From the NCBI GenBank assembly GCA_013817655.1, contig JACDCJ010000065.1:1-9342 (forward strand): a DNA stretch of 9,342 nt. The letters run 5' to 3'. Each line of letters begins with the position of its first letter. The first letter of the stretch is position 1. Shown here in pieces: positions 1 to 5,609 of the stretch. Made by a program: the position numbers and the translations under genes. The notes below the pieces were generated by a model that was given only the letters and a program-made list of their open reading frames with translations, had not been told where the DNA came from and did no database searches. This DNA is from Actinosomnolentus pattersoniae (SeqCode). GTDB lineage: Bacteria; Actinomycetota; UBA4738.

Positions 1-68
1 CGCCGCCTCGCGCTGACGCGGTACCCGTTCATCCGGATGATTCGCTCGAACGTCCCCCGTTCGCGGCC

Positions 69-755
69 TCATACGCGGCTCGAGGGGCACAGATCGTTCA
101 CCGGACAGATCTCGCACGTCGGGATCGGCGCCCGGCACACGCGACGGCCGTGATCGATGAGCACGTAGGTAAAGGGGAACCACTGAGCCCGGGGGACGAA
201 CCTCATCAGGTCCCGTTCGATCTTGGAGGGATCGGTCTCACCGGTGAGCCCCAGCCGCTGGCTCACCCGGCGAACGTGTGTGTCGACGGCGATGCCGGCC
301 TCCCGATCAGTGCGGTGACGGCCAGGGTACGCGTTGCCCTGGACGATGTTGGCCGTCTTGCGAGCGACGCCGGGTAGCGTCAAGAGCTCCGCCATGGTCT
401 CGGGGACGCTGCCACCGTAGGCCTCCACGATGCGAACGCAGGCCCCCCGGATCGCCTTCGCCTTCTGGTTGAAGAAGCCGGTTGGCCTGATGTCGGCCGC
501 CAGCTCTGCCTCGGGGACCCGCAAGTAGTCCTGCGGACTGCGGTACTTCCGAAACAGCGAGGCGGTCACCTGATTGACCCGCTCGTCGGTGCACTGAGCG
601 GAGAGAACCGTTGCGACGAGACACTCCAATGCGTTCGAGAAGTTGAGAGCGACATGCGCCGCGGGATACGCCTTCTTCAGTCTCCGGAGCAGGATCGGCG
701 CACGTTCCTCGATCCTGCTGTCCCGAGAGGGCGCGGTCCTGGTCTTGGGGTTCAC
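69..755 (-). CDS. nth: Endonuclease III (DNA glycosylase/AP lyase)
   Basis: A base-excision-repair enzyme that removes oxidised pyrimidines and nicks abasic sites through its lyase activity. The 228-residue product is of normal family length. The helix-hairpin-helix reads LPGVARKTANIV (residues 127-138), with catalytic Lys133; the catalytic Asp is Asp158 in VDTH. The [4Fe-4S] loop is complete, with Cys207, Cys214, Cys217 and Cys223 in C-x6-C-x2-C-x5-C spacing. About ten residues (144-154) are extra between the HhH and VDTH compared with E. coli Nth as I remember it. The chosen GTG start has no Shine-Dalgarno but lies 6 nt after a TACACT hexamer, which suits a leaderless mRNA. An in-frame GTG at 776 is the alternative. 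The reading frame continues open far upstream to about 1763, but that part is antisense to the oxidoreductase gene and is not real. It is divergent from the oxidoreductase at 882. The function is certain; the exact start is moderately sure. Confidence 0.96.
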   Translation of the reverse strand: MNPKTRTAPSRDSRIEERAPILLRRLKKAYPAAHVALNFSNALECLVATVLSAQCTDERVNQVTASLFRKYRSPQDYLRVPEAELAADIRPTGFFNQKAKAIRGACVRIVEAYGGSVPETMAELLTLPGVARKTANIVQGNAYPGRHRTDREAGIAVDTHVRRVSQRLGLTGETDPSKIERDLMRFVPRAQWFPFTYVLIDHGRRVCRAPIPTCEICPVNDLCPSSRV

Positions 756-761
756 GGCGCC

Positions 762-767
762 AGTGTA
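762..767 (-). promoter_or_regulatory. Candidate -10 for leaderless nth transcript
   Basis: On the minus strand TACACT (TAnnnT type) is followed by exactly 6 nt, ggcgcc, and then the nth GTG. Transcription would start at or next to the start codon, and there is no Shine-Dalgarno to compete with this reading. No convincing -35 is seen, which is common in actinomycetes. The same hexamer + ggcgcc + start arrangement recurs at the SnoaL-like gene (8355-8360). Confidence 0.4.
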
Positions 768-792
768 TTCAGCCACCAACCGAAAGAGAGAG

Positions 793-820
793 AACGGTCG
801 CGCACGGATGGTGCTTTCCC
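793..820 (-). promoter_or_regulatory. SigR/SigH-like promoter upstream of nth
   Basis: On the minus strand GGGAAA (820-815) is followed by 19 nt and then GTT (795-793), the last preceded by C. From memory, SigR/SigH promoters have a GGAAT/GGAAC-type -35 and a GTT -10 about 17-20 nt apart. Transcription would begin near 785, about 30 nt before the nth GTG. The element matches except for the fifth base of the -35. A SigR-RsrA pair is encoded in the same window. This is a pattern match only. Confidence 0.4.
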
Positions 821-833
821 GAGGGCCACCATC
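807..833. repeat. 7-bp inverted repeat in nth/oxidoreductase intergenic region
   Basis: GATGGTG (807-813) and CACCATC (827-833) are perfect inverted arms separated by 13 nt. The dyad lies between the divergent nth and oxidoreductase genes, overlaps the SigR-like -35 of nth and sits about 50 nt before the oxidoreductase start. It could be a repressor operator or a 5'-leader hairpin. Nothing identifies the binding protein. Confidence 0.45.
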
Positions 834-881
834 TGTAGTAGAAAGCAGACCAGGCAAAACAGACCCGGAGGAGACAAGGAA

Positions 882-2252
882 ATGGCACAGGCGACGATGG
901 AACAGCTGCGCGAGCGGGTTCGTGGTGACGTGACGACACCGGAGGATCCCGGCTACGAAGAAGCGCGCAAGGTCTACAACGCCATGATCGACCGGCGGCC
1001 GCGCGCCGTGGTGCGGTGCACGCAGGCAGAGGACGTCGCGGCCACCGTGTACTTCGCGCGGGAGAACCAGCTCGACCTGGCGGTGCGAGGAGGAAGCCAC
1101 AGCGTGCCCGGCTTCGGGACCGTCGACAACGGTGTAGTGGTCGACCTGTCCGGCATGCGAGGCGTCACCGTGGACCCCGAACGCCGGACGGCACGGGCAC
1201 TGGGGGGAGCCACGTGGGGCGACTTCAACGACGCCACTCACGCTCACGGCCTGGCCACCACCGGGGGCATCATCTCCACCACCGGTGTGGGCGGGCTCAC
1301 CCTCGGGGGCGGCATCGGTTATCTCGCACGCGGGTTCGGCCTCTCCTGCGACAACCTGATCTCGGCGGAGGTGGTCACGGCCGACGGTCAGACCGTGACC
1401 GCCAGCGACGACGAGCACGCCGACCTCTTCTGGGCCATCCGGGGCGGCGGCGGCAACTTCGGGGTGGTAACCATGTTCGAGTTCCGTCTCCATCCCGTCG
1501 CGGACATCTACGGTGGCCCGATGTTCTTTGAGCTGGACGACGCCGCGGCCGTGCTTCGGTTCTATCGCGAGTTCATCCAGGACGCGCCCGAGGAGTTCGG
1601 CGGCTTCCCCGCCTGGCAGATCGCGCCGCCCCTGCCGTTCATCCCGGAGAACCGGCACGGCGAGCCGTTCCTGGCGTTCGTGGCCTGCTGGGCGGGCCCG
1701 ATCGAGGAGGGGGAGCGCGCCCTCCGGCCGCTGCACGACGTGGCCCCGGTGGTCGCGGAGCACGTGGGTCCGATGCCGTATCCAGCGCTCAACAGCGCAT
1801 TCGACGCTCTAGTACCGCCCGGGTTGCAGCACTACTGGAAGGCCAACTTCGTGAGGGAACTCACCGATGAGGCGATCGACGCCCATCTCCAGCACGGCCC
1901 GAAGGTGCCGGTGGTCAACTCAACGGTTCACATCTATCCCATCAATGGGGCCTGCCACCGAGTCGCCCCGAACGCCACGGCCTTCGCGTATCGCGACGCC
2001 ACCTTCGCCAACGTGATCGCCGGCATGTGGCCCGAGCCGGCGGACAACGAGGACAACGTTCGGTGGGTGCGCGACTTCTACGACGCCACCGCGCCCCACT
2101 CGGAGGAGGGCGGCTACATCAACTTCATGGCTGGGGACGACCAGGACCGGATCAGGGCCAACTACAAGGGCAACTACGACCGCCTCGTCGAGGTCAAGCG
2201 GAAGTACGACCGGGACAACCTGTTCCACATGAACCAGAACATCAAGCCGTAG
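882..2252 (+). CDS. FAD-binding oxidoreductase, VAO/BBE family
   Basis: A 456-residue flavoenzyme of the berberine-bridge-enzyme-like group, which oxidises alcohols, sugars or secondary metabolites with oxygen or another acceptor; the substrate cannot be read from the sequence. An N-terminal PCMH-type FAD domain (about 35-210) includes RGGSHSVPGFG with His73 at the usual 8-alpha-histidyl FAD attachment site, the glycine-rich VGGLTLGGGIGYL, and AIRGGGGNFGVVT. The C-terminal BBE motif includes Y412-x-N and NYDRLVEVKRKYDRDNLF, with Arg where many relatives have Pro (KYDP). The Cys that gives bicovalent FAD in GOOX-like enzymes is absent from the TTGVGG stretch, so attachment through His73 alone is expected. 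There is no signal peptide, so it is probably cytoplasmic. The ATG at 882 has a strong GGAGGAG (867-873) 8 nt upstream; the open frame before it is not needed. The nearest downstream gene is convergent, so it appears monocistronic. Confidence 0.93.
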   Translation: MAQATMEQLRERVRGDVTTPEDPGYEEARKVYNAMIDRRPRAVVRCTQAEDVAATVYFARENQLDLAVRGGSHSVPGFGTVDNGVVVDLSGMRGVTVDPERRTARALGGATWGDFNDATHAHGLATTGGIISTTGVGGLTLGGGIGYLARGFGLSCDNLISAEVVTADGQTVTASDDEHADLFWAIRGGGGNFGVVTMFEFRLHPVADIYGGPMFFELDDAAAVLRFYREFIQDAPEEFGGFPAWQIAPPLPFIPENRHGEPFLAFVACWAGPIEEGERALRPLHDVAPVVAEHVGPMPYPALNSAFDALVPPGLQHYWKANFVRELTDEAIDAHLQHGPKVPVVNSTVHIYPINGACHRVAPNATAFAYRDATFANVIAGMWPEPADNEDNVRWVRDFYDATAPHSEEGGYINFMAGDDQDRIRANYKGNYDRLVEVKRKYDRDNLFHMNQNIKP

Positions 2253-2256
2253 CGAC

Positions 2257-2281
2257 CCGGGGCCGGTCCGGAGCCCCCCGG
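2257..2281. terminator. GC-rich dyad between convergent genes, possible bidirectional terminator
   Basis: CCGGGG (2257-2262) and CCCCGG (2276-2281) pair perfectly around a 13-nt loop that itself holds CCGGTCCGG. The dyad fills the 34-bp gap between the stop of the plus-strand oxidoreductase (2252) and the stop of the minus-strand small gene (2287). There is no T-tract on either strand, so intrinsic termination is uncertain. Confidence 0.33.
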
Positions 2282-2286
2282 CCTCC

Positions 2287-2472
2287 CTAGGCCTTTCCTT
2301 CGGCCAGCCGCTTCCCGCGATAGTTAGGAAACACCAGGTCGGCGTGCTGCCAGCAAGCCGACCCCAGGTTGTAGATCGAGAGGCGAGTCGAGCACCCGGG
2401 CGCGGCGCAGACCCGCCCGCCGTCGGACGTCGGGGACGGCGGGGGCAGCTTTCCTGGCCGGCTTCCCTTCAT
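2287..2472 (-). CDS. Small zinc-finger-like protein, 61 aa
   Basis: A short protein with a candidate metal site: Cys22-x4-Cys27 and Cys40-x2-His43, with the spacer TRLSIYNLGSA between the pairs. The CxxxxC-(S)T-x-LS-x-YN...CxxH signature is one I associate with small actinobacterial proteins and actinobacterial DNA-associated domains. Its molecular role is unknown to me; zinc binding is inferred from the Cys/His spacing. Residues 1-20 are Pro/Gly/Ser-rich and probably disordered; the tail FPNYRGKRLAEGKA is basic. The ATG at 2472 lacks an adjacent Shine-Dalgarno, but a GGAGGA lies 27 nt upstream across a perfect hairpin (see 2473-2505). It sits 111 bp downstream of rsrA on the same strand, so it may be the last gene of the sigR-rsrA transcript. 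Confidence 0.72.
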   Translation of the reverse strand: MKGSRPGKLPPPSPTSDGGRVCAAPGCSTRLSIYNLGSACWQHADLVFPNYRGKRLAEGKA

Positions 2473-2505
2473 CCGTACCGGGCGCGCGATTGGGCGCCCT
2501 CCTCC
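2473..2505 (-). promoter_or_regulatory. Hairpin-bridged ribosome-binding site of the small zinc-finger gene
   Basis: Read on the minus strand, GGAGGA (2505-2500) is followed directly by GGGCGC (2499-2494), an 8-nt loop, the perfectly complementary GCGCCC (2485-2480), then 7 nt and the ATG at 2472. The linear spacing of 27 nt is too long, but folding out the 6-bp GC stem leaves an ideal 7-nt spacing. No AUG, GUG or UUG start exists closer to the GGAGGA in this frame. The stem could instead be a weak terminator or attenuator for the sigR-rsrA transcript. Confidence 0.4.
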
Positions 2506-2572
2506 AGAACAGGTATTCGTGGGAGCAAGCGGTCGGGTTCGTCGTGGGTCCCAGAACGGTGTGGAGAATGGG

Positions 2573-2587
2573 TTAACGAAGCGTTAA
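2573..2587. repeat. Perfect inverted repeat at the rsrA stop
   Basis: TTAACG (2573-2578), AAG, CGTTAA (2582-2587) form a perfect 6-bp-arm dyad that contains the rsrA TAA stop (2586-2584). It is AT-rich in a GC-rich setting, too weak to be a convincing terminator stem, and resembles a regulator site. It lies about 100 bp upstream of the small zinc-finger gene. Confidence 0.45.
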
Positions 2588-2850
2588 GGGGGAAGCCGGC
2601 CCTCCAGCCGGATCGCCTCGCGGACCCGTCGCACGACGTGCTCGGGGGAGGCGCACCGGCACTTCGCCCGGAGGATCGCCTTCAGCTTCCTCTGGAACTC
2701 GGAGTGCTCCAGGCAGGGGCTGCATCGCTCCAGGTGCTCGGCAAAATGCGCCGCGCGCTCCGGATCGAGCTCCCCGTCGATATAGAGCTGCATCTCGTGC
2801 AGCACCTCGGTGCAATTAATCTCGTACAAGTCCTCGCTCCCGTACCACAT
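2584..2850 (-). CDS. rsrA: RsrA-type zinc anti-sigma factor (redox sensor)
   Basis: An 88-residue cytoplasmic anti-sigma factor of the ZAS group, predicted to bind the preceding ECF sigma factor and release it when its thiols are oxidised. The core H-x3-C-x2-C reads HLERCSPC: His39, Cys43, Cys46. Cys13 in NCTEV and a further pair, Cys64 and Cys66 (KCRC), match in relative position the Streptomyces RsrA cysteines (Cys11, Cys41, Cys44, Cys61/62) as I remember them; the last pair here is C-x-C rather than adjacent. It lacks the long C-terminal tail of some relatives. The ATG at 2850 lies inside the 3' end of sigR (35-bp overlap). Its own upstream GGAG is too far away for ideal spacing, so translational coupling is likely. 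The close match in cysteine layout and the sigma partner make the call strong. Confidence 0.93.
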   Translation of the reverse strand: MWYGSEDLYEINCTEVLHEMQLYIDGELDPERAAHFAEHLERCSPCLEHSEFQRKLKAILRAKCRCASPEHVVRRVREAIRLEGRLPP

Positions 2851-3409
2851 CCCACAACCGCTTCTCCAGAGCCTTTCTTCCGCGATGGAGGCGGGACATC
2901 ACCGTTCCGATGGGTACGTCGGTTATATCGGCGATCTCCTTGTAGGAGAATCCCTCCACGTCGGCCAGCAGGACCGCGATCCGGAACTGCTCTGGGAGCG
3001 AGGAAAGGGCCTCCTGCACTTCCTCATCGGGAAGGGACTCGATGACCGATGTCTCCGCCGAGGGCTCCATCCCCTCGCCGGTCATCTTCGAGTACAGGTA
3101 CCAGTCCTCGACCTCGTCATCGGAGATGGTCTGCGGCTCCCGCTGCTTCTTTCGGTAGCTGTTGATGAAGGTGTTCGTGAGGATCCGGTAGAGCCACGCC
3201 TTGAGGTTGGTCCCCTCCTTGAACTGTGCGAAGCCGCGGTACGCGCGGAGGAAGGTTTCCTGAACGAGATCCTCCGCGTCGGCTGCGTTTCGAGTCAGCC
3301 GATAGGCGGCCGAGTACAGCCCGTTAAGCAGGGGCAGGGCGTCACGCTCGAAGCGCGACGTCAGCTCGGGCTGCCCGTCTCGCTCGGGTCCCGTGGTCAT
3401 CCCTGGCAT
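2816..3409 (-). CDS. sigR: ECF RNA polymerase sigma factor, SigR/SigH type
   Basis: A group 4 sigma factor that directs RNA polymerase to thiol-oxidative and protein-damage stress promoters. The 197-residue product has region 2 at about 20-92, including DAEDLVQETFLRAY and the diagnostic NLKAWLYRILTN and NSYRKKQREP, and region 4 at about 130-185, with FSYKEIADITDVPIGTVMSRLHRGR as the -35-binding helix-turn-helix. These stretches match SigH of Mycobacterium and SigR of Streptomyces closely as I recall them. It overlaps the anti-sigma gene rsrA by 35 bp, the standard arrangement. Two ATGs compete, at 3409 and 3400; both have weak ribosome sites. I chose 3409 for its GGG at better spacing; using 3400 removes three residues. 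A SigR-like promoter element at 3439-3463 suggests autoregulation. The open frame upstream of 3409 is antisense to the 5' end of ftsH and not coding. Confidence 0.94.
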   Translation of the reverse strand: MPGMTTGPERDGQPELTSRFERDALPLLNGLYSAAYRLTRNAADAEDLVQETFLRAYRGFAQFKEGTNLKAWLYRILTNTFINSYRKKQREPQTISDDEVEDWYLYSKMTGEGMEPSAETSVIESLPDEEVQEALSSLPEQFRIAVLLADVEGFSYKEIADITDVPIGTVMSRLHRGRKALEKRLWDVVRERGLVRD

Positions 3410-3438
3410 CGTACCCGGTGTCCCAAGAGGCCAGTCCG

Positions 3439-3463
3439 GACCGCCCGTCGGCGTGTCTTTTCC
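3439..3463 (-). promoter_or_regulatory. SigR-like autoregulatory promoter of sigR-rsrA
   Basis: On the minus strand GGAAA (3463-3459), 17 nt, then GTC (3441-3439). This resembles the GGAAT...GTT SigR/SigH consensus with one mismatch in each half. The start site would be near 3432, giving a leader of about 20-30 nt. Autoregulation is the rule for SigR/SigH operons, which raises the prior; the match itself is imperfect. Confidence 0.4.
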
Positions 3464-3507
3464 GTTGCGGGCCCGCGTTCGGGAAGCTCGGTGGGAAGAT
3501 GTAAGGT

Positions 3508-3532
3508 GGAAATTCGGGCTCGAACGCCCGTC
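3508..3532 (+). promoter_or_regulatory. SigR-like promoter upstream of ftsH
   Basis: On the plus strand GGAAA (3508-3512), 17 nt, then GTC (3530-3532), the same element and spacing as the divergent sigR one. The start site would be near 3538, about 17 nt before the ftsH ATG. A housekeeping -10, TAAGGT at 3502-3507, lies immediately upstream without a good -35; it may be the basal promoter. Confidence 0.33.
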
Positions 3533-3554
3533 GTCCGCGCAGAGGCGGAGGCAA

Positions 3555-5609
3555 ATGGCAAACGACAACAACAACAGGCGGGGCCGTTGGCAGGGTTTTG
3601 ACCTGGGAGGCGGATCGGGAGGCGGGCCACCGAAGAACCGGTGGAGCTTCTCCATCATGTACATCCTCGGCGCCCTGTTGCTGGTCATCCTCCTTCAATC
3701 GCTGTTCTTCCAGGGCCCCCGTGCCACCCCGATCACCAGCTTCTTCGAGGCCCGGGATCGCGGACAGCTTCAAGAGGTCACGATCACGTCGGATTCCATC
3801 GCCTGGGTCACCACGGACAACCAGGAGTTCCGGGCGACGCGGCCGACCGAGTTCCCCGTCGACACCCTCATCGCCGATCTTGCGGAGGAGGGCGTCGAGG
3901 TCCGGGCGGAGCAGCCGAGCGCCATCCTCGGCTTCCTCTTCCAGTGGATCATCCCGCTCCTCATCTTCGCGGCGATCTGGATCTTCCTCATGCGCAGGGT
4001 TGCCGGCGGTGGGGCGGCGGGCGCCCTGAACCTCGGAAAGAACAGGGTGAAGGTGTACGACCGCAAGGAGATGAAGACCACCTTCGCGGATGTCGCCGGC
4101 CTGGACGAAGCCGTCGAGGAGCTCAATGAGATCGTGGAGTTCCTGCGGACGCCCAAGAAGTACCAGCGCCTTGGCGGTCGCATCCCGAAGGGCGTTCTCC
4201 TGGTCGGCCCCCCTGGATGCGGCAAGACCCTCCTCGCAAGGTCGGTTGCCGGCGAGGCGGCCGTCCCCTTCTTCTACATGTCGGGCTCCGAGTTCGTCGA
4301 GATGTTCGTCGGTTTGGGCGCCGCCCGCGTTCGAGAGCTCTTCAACCAGGCGAAGGAGAAGGCTCCTTGCCTGGTGTTCCTCGACGAGCTCGACACAATC
4401 GGCAAGACGCGCGCGGGCGCCATGGGCGGTTCCTTCGGATCCCACGACGAGCGGGAGCAGACGCTGAACCAGCTCCTCGTCGAGATGGACGGCTTCGATA
4501 CGTCCAAGGGCGTCATCATCATGGCGGCGACCAACCGCTCGGACGTCCTCGACCCGGCCCTGCTGCGGCCCGGACGGTTCGACCGCCAGGTCGTCGTGGA
4601 CCGCCCCGACCTCCGGGGCAGGGAGGCCATCCTGAATGTCCACGCTCGGGGCGTTGCCCTCGATCCCTCGGTGGAGCTTCGCGTGCTCGCCGCCCGAACG
4701 CCGGGTTTCACAGGCGCCGACCTCGCGAACGTGGTGAACGAGGCGGCGCTCCTGGCGGCTCGCCGGGAGAAGAACTCGGTCGGCATGTCCGAGCTCGAGG
4801 AGGCGATCGACCGGGTGGTTGCCGGGCTCGAGCGCAAGAGCCGAGTGCTTTCGGACAAGGAGCGGGTGATCGTCGCAAGCCACGAGATGGGGCACGCCCT
4901 GGTGGCGCTGCGTGTGCGGAACGCCGATCCCGTCCACCGCGTCACCGTGATCCCGCGCGGCATGGGCGCCCTCGGCATGACGATGCAGCGGCCGCTGGAG
5001 GACCGATACCTGCTGACCGAGCCGGAGCTCAAGGACCGGCTGGCCATCCTGCTGGGTGGCCGGACTGCCGAGGAGCTGTGCTTCGGGCAGATCTCCACCG
5101 GTGCCCAGAACGACCTGGAACGAGCCACCGAGATCGCGCGTTCGATGGTCGCCGAGTTCGGCATGAGCGCGAAGATCGGCCCCCTCTCCTTCGGGCAGAA
5201 CGGGTTCCGTGGGAACGACGGACGGATGCTCTTCCCGGGCCAGGGACGGGAGATGTCCGAGGACACGGCGCAGGTCATCGACGAGGAGCTCGCGCGGCTC
5301 GTGAACGAGGCGCACGAACGGGCCCGGGAGATCCTCACGAAGGACCGCGAGATGCTGGACAAGCTGGCCCGCGTCCTCATGGAACGAGAGGTCATGGAGG
5401 GCAAGGAGCTTGTTCAATTCCTCGACGGGGAACTGCCTATCCCGTCCGAGGAACAGCTTCGAAGGGAGCGTGAGGAGAAGGCGGCGACGAACGGTCAGGA
5501 TGCGAAGGACCAGGTCAAGCCCGGGCCGGCCATCATTCCGTCCGCGCCTCCGGTCGAGGTGCCATCCGGCTCCATTGGGCAGGAGGTCCCGAGCCGGCCC
5601 GACTACTGA
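3555..5609 (+). CDS. ftsH: ATP-dependent membrane zinc metalloprotease FtsH
   Basis: A membrane-anchored AAA+ protease that extracts and degrades damaged membrane and selected cytosolic proteins as a hexamer. The 684-residue product is of normal length. TM1 spans about 31-52, an extracytoplasmic domain about 53-122, and TM2 about 124-146. The AAA+ module has Walker A GPPGCGKT (218-225, Lys224), the pore loop MFVG, Walker B LVFLDE (Asp277, Glu278) and the second region of homology ATNRSDVLDPALLRPGRFDR. The protease has HEMGH (His443, Glu444, His447) and the third zinc ligand Asp520 in TGAQNDLERAT. The C-terminal 60 or so residues are Pro/Glu-rich and likely disordered. Oddities are Cys222 in Walker A, where FtsH usually has Thr, and Met for Ala in HEAGH. 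The ATG at 3555 follows GGAGG (3547-3551) at a short 3-nt spacing. It is divergent from sigR-rsrA and overlaps the next, convergent gene by 7 bp. All catalytic residues are present. Confidence 0.97.
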   Translation: MANDNNNRRGRWQGFDLGGGSGGGPPKNRWSFSIMYILGALLLVILLQSLFFQGPRATPITSFFEARDRGQLQEVTITSDSIAWVTTDNQEFRATRPTEFPVDTLIADLAEEGVEVRAEQPSAILGFLFQWIIPLLIFAAIWIFLMRRVAGGGAAGALNLGKNRVKVYDRKEMKTTFADVAGLDEAVEELNEIVEFLRTPKKYQRLGGRIPKGVLLVGPPGCGKTLLARSVAGEAAVPFFYMSGSEFVEMFVGLGAARVRELFNQAKEKAPCLVFLDELDTIGKTRAGAMGGSFGSHDEREQTLNQLLVEMDGFDTSKGVIIMAATNRSDVLDPALLRPGRFDRQVVVDRPDLRGREAILNVHARGVALDPSVELRVLAARTPGFTGADLANVVNEAALLAARREKNSVGMSELEEAIDRVVAGLERKSRVLSDKERVIVASHEMGHALVALRVRNADPVHRVTVIPRGMGALGMTMQRPLEDRYLLTEPELKDRLAILLGGRTAEELCFGQISTGAQNDLERATEIARSMVAEFGMSAKIGPLSFGQNGFRGNDGRMLFPGQGREMSEDTAQVIDEELARLVNEAHERAREILTKDREMLDKLARVLMEREVMEGKELVQFLDGELPIPSEEQLRREREEKAATNGQDAKDQVKPGPAIIPSAPPVEVPSGSIGQEVPSRPDY

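Noticed and set aside
1..68. Possible end or start of a gene left of nth
   Set aside because: Both strands are open over only 68 bp and no motif or ribosome site supports either; nothing can be claimed.
756..1763. Long open minus-strand frame continuing upstream of nth (to a total of 564 codons)
   Set aside because: It is antisense to the FAD oxidoreductase, whose motifs and ribosome site are clear; endonuclease III homology begins only at about 755. GC-rich coding bias explains the open antisense frame.
3342..5417. 691-codon minus-strand frame opposite ftsH
   Set aside because: Low-complexity Arg/Gly/Leu/Glu-rich translation with no recognisable motif, fully antisense to ftsH.
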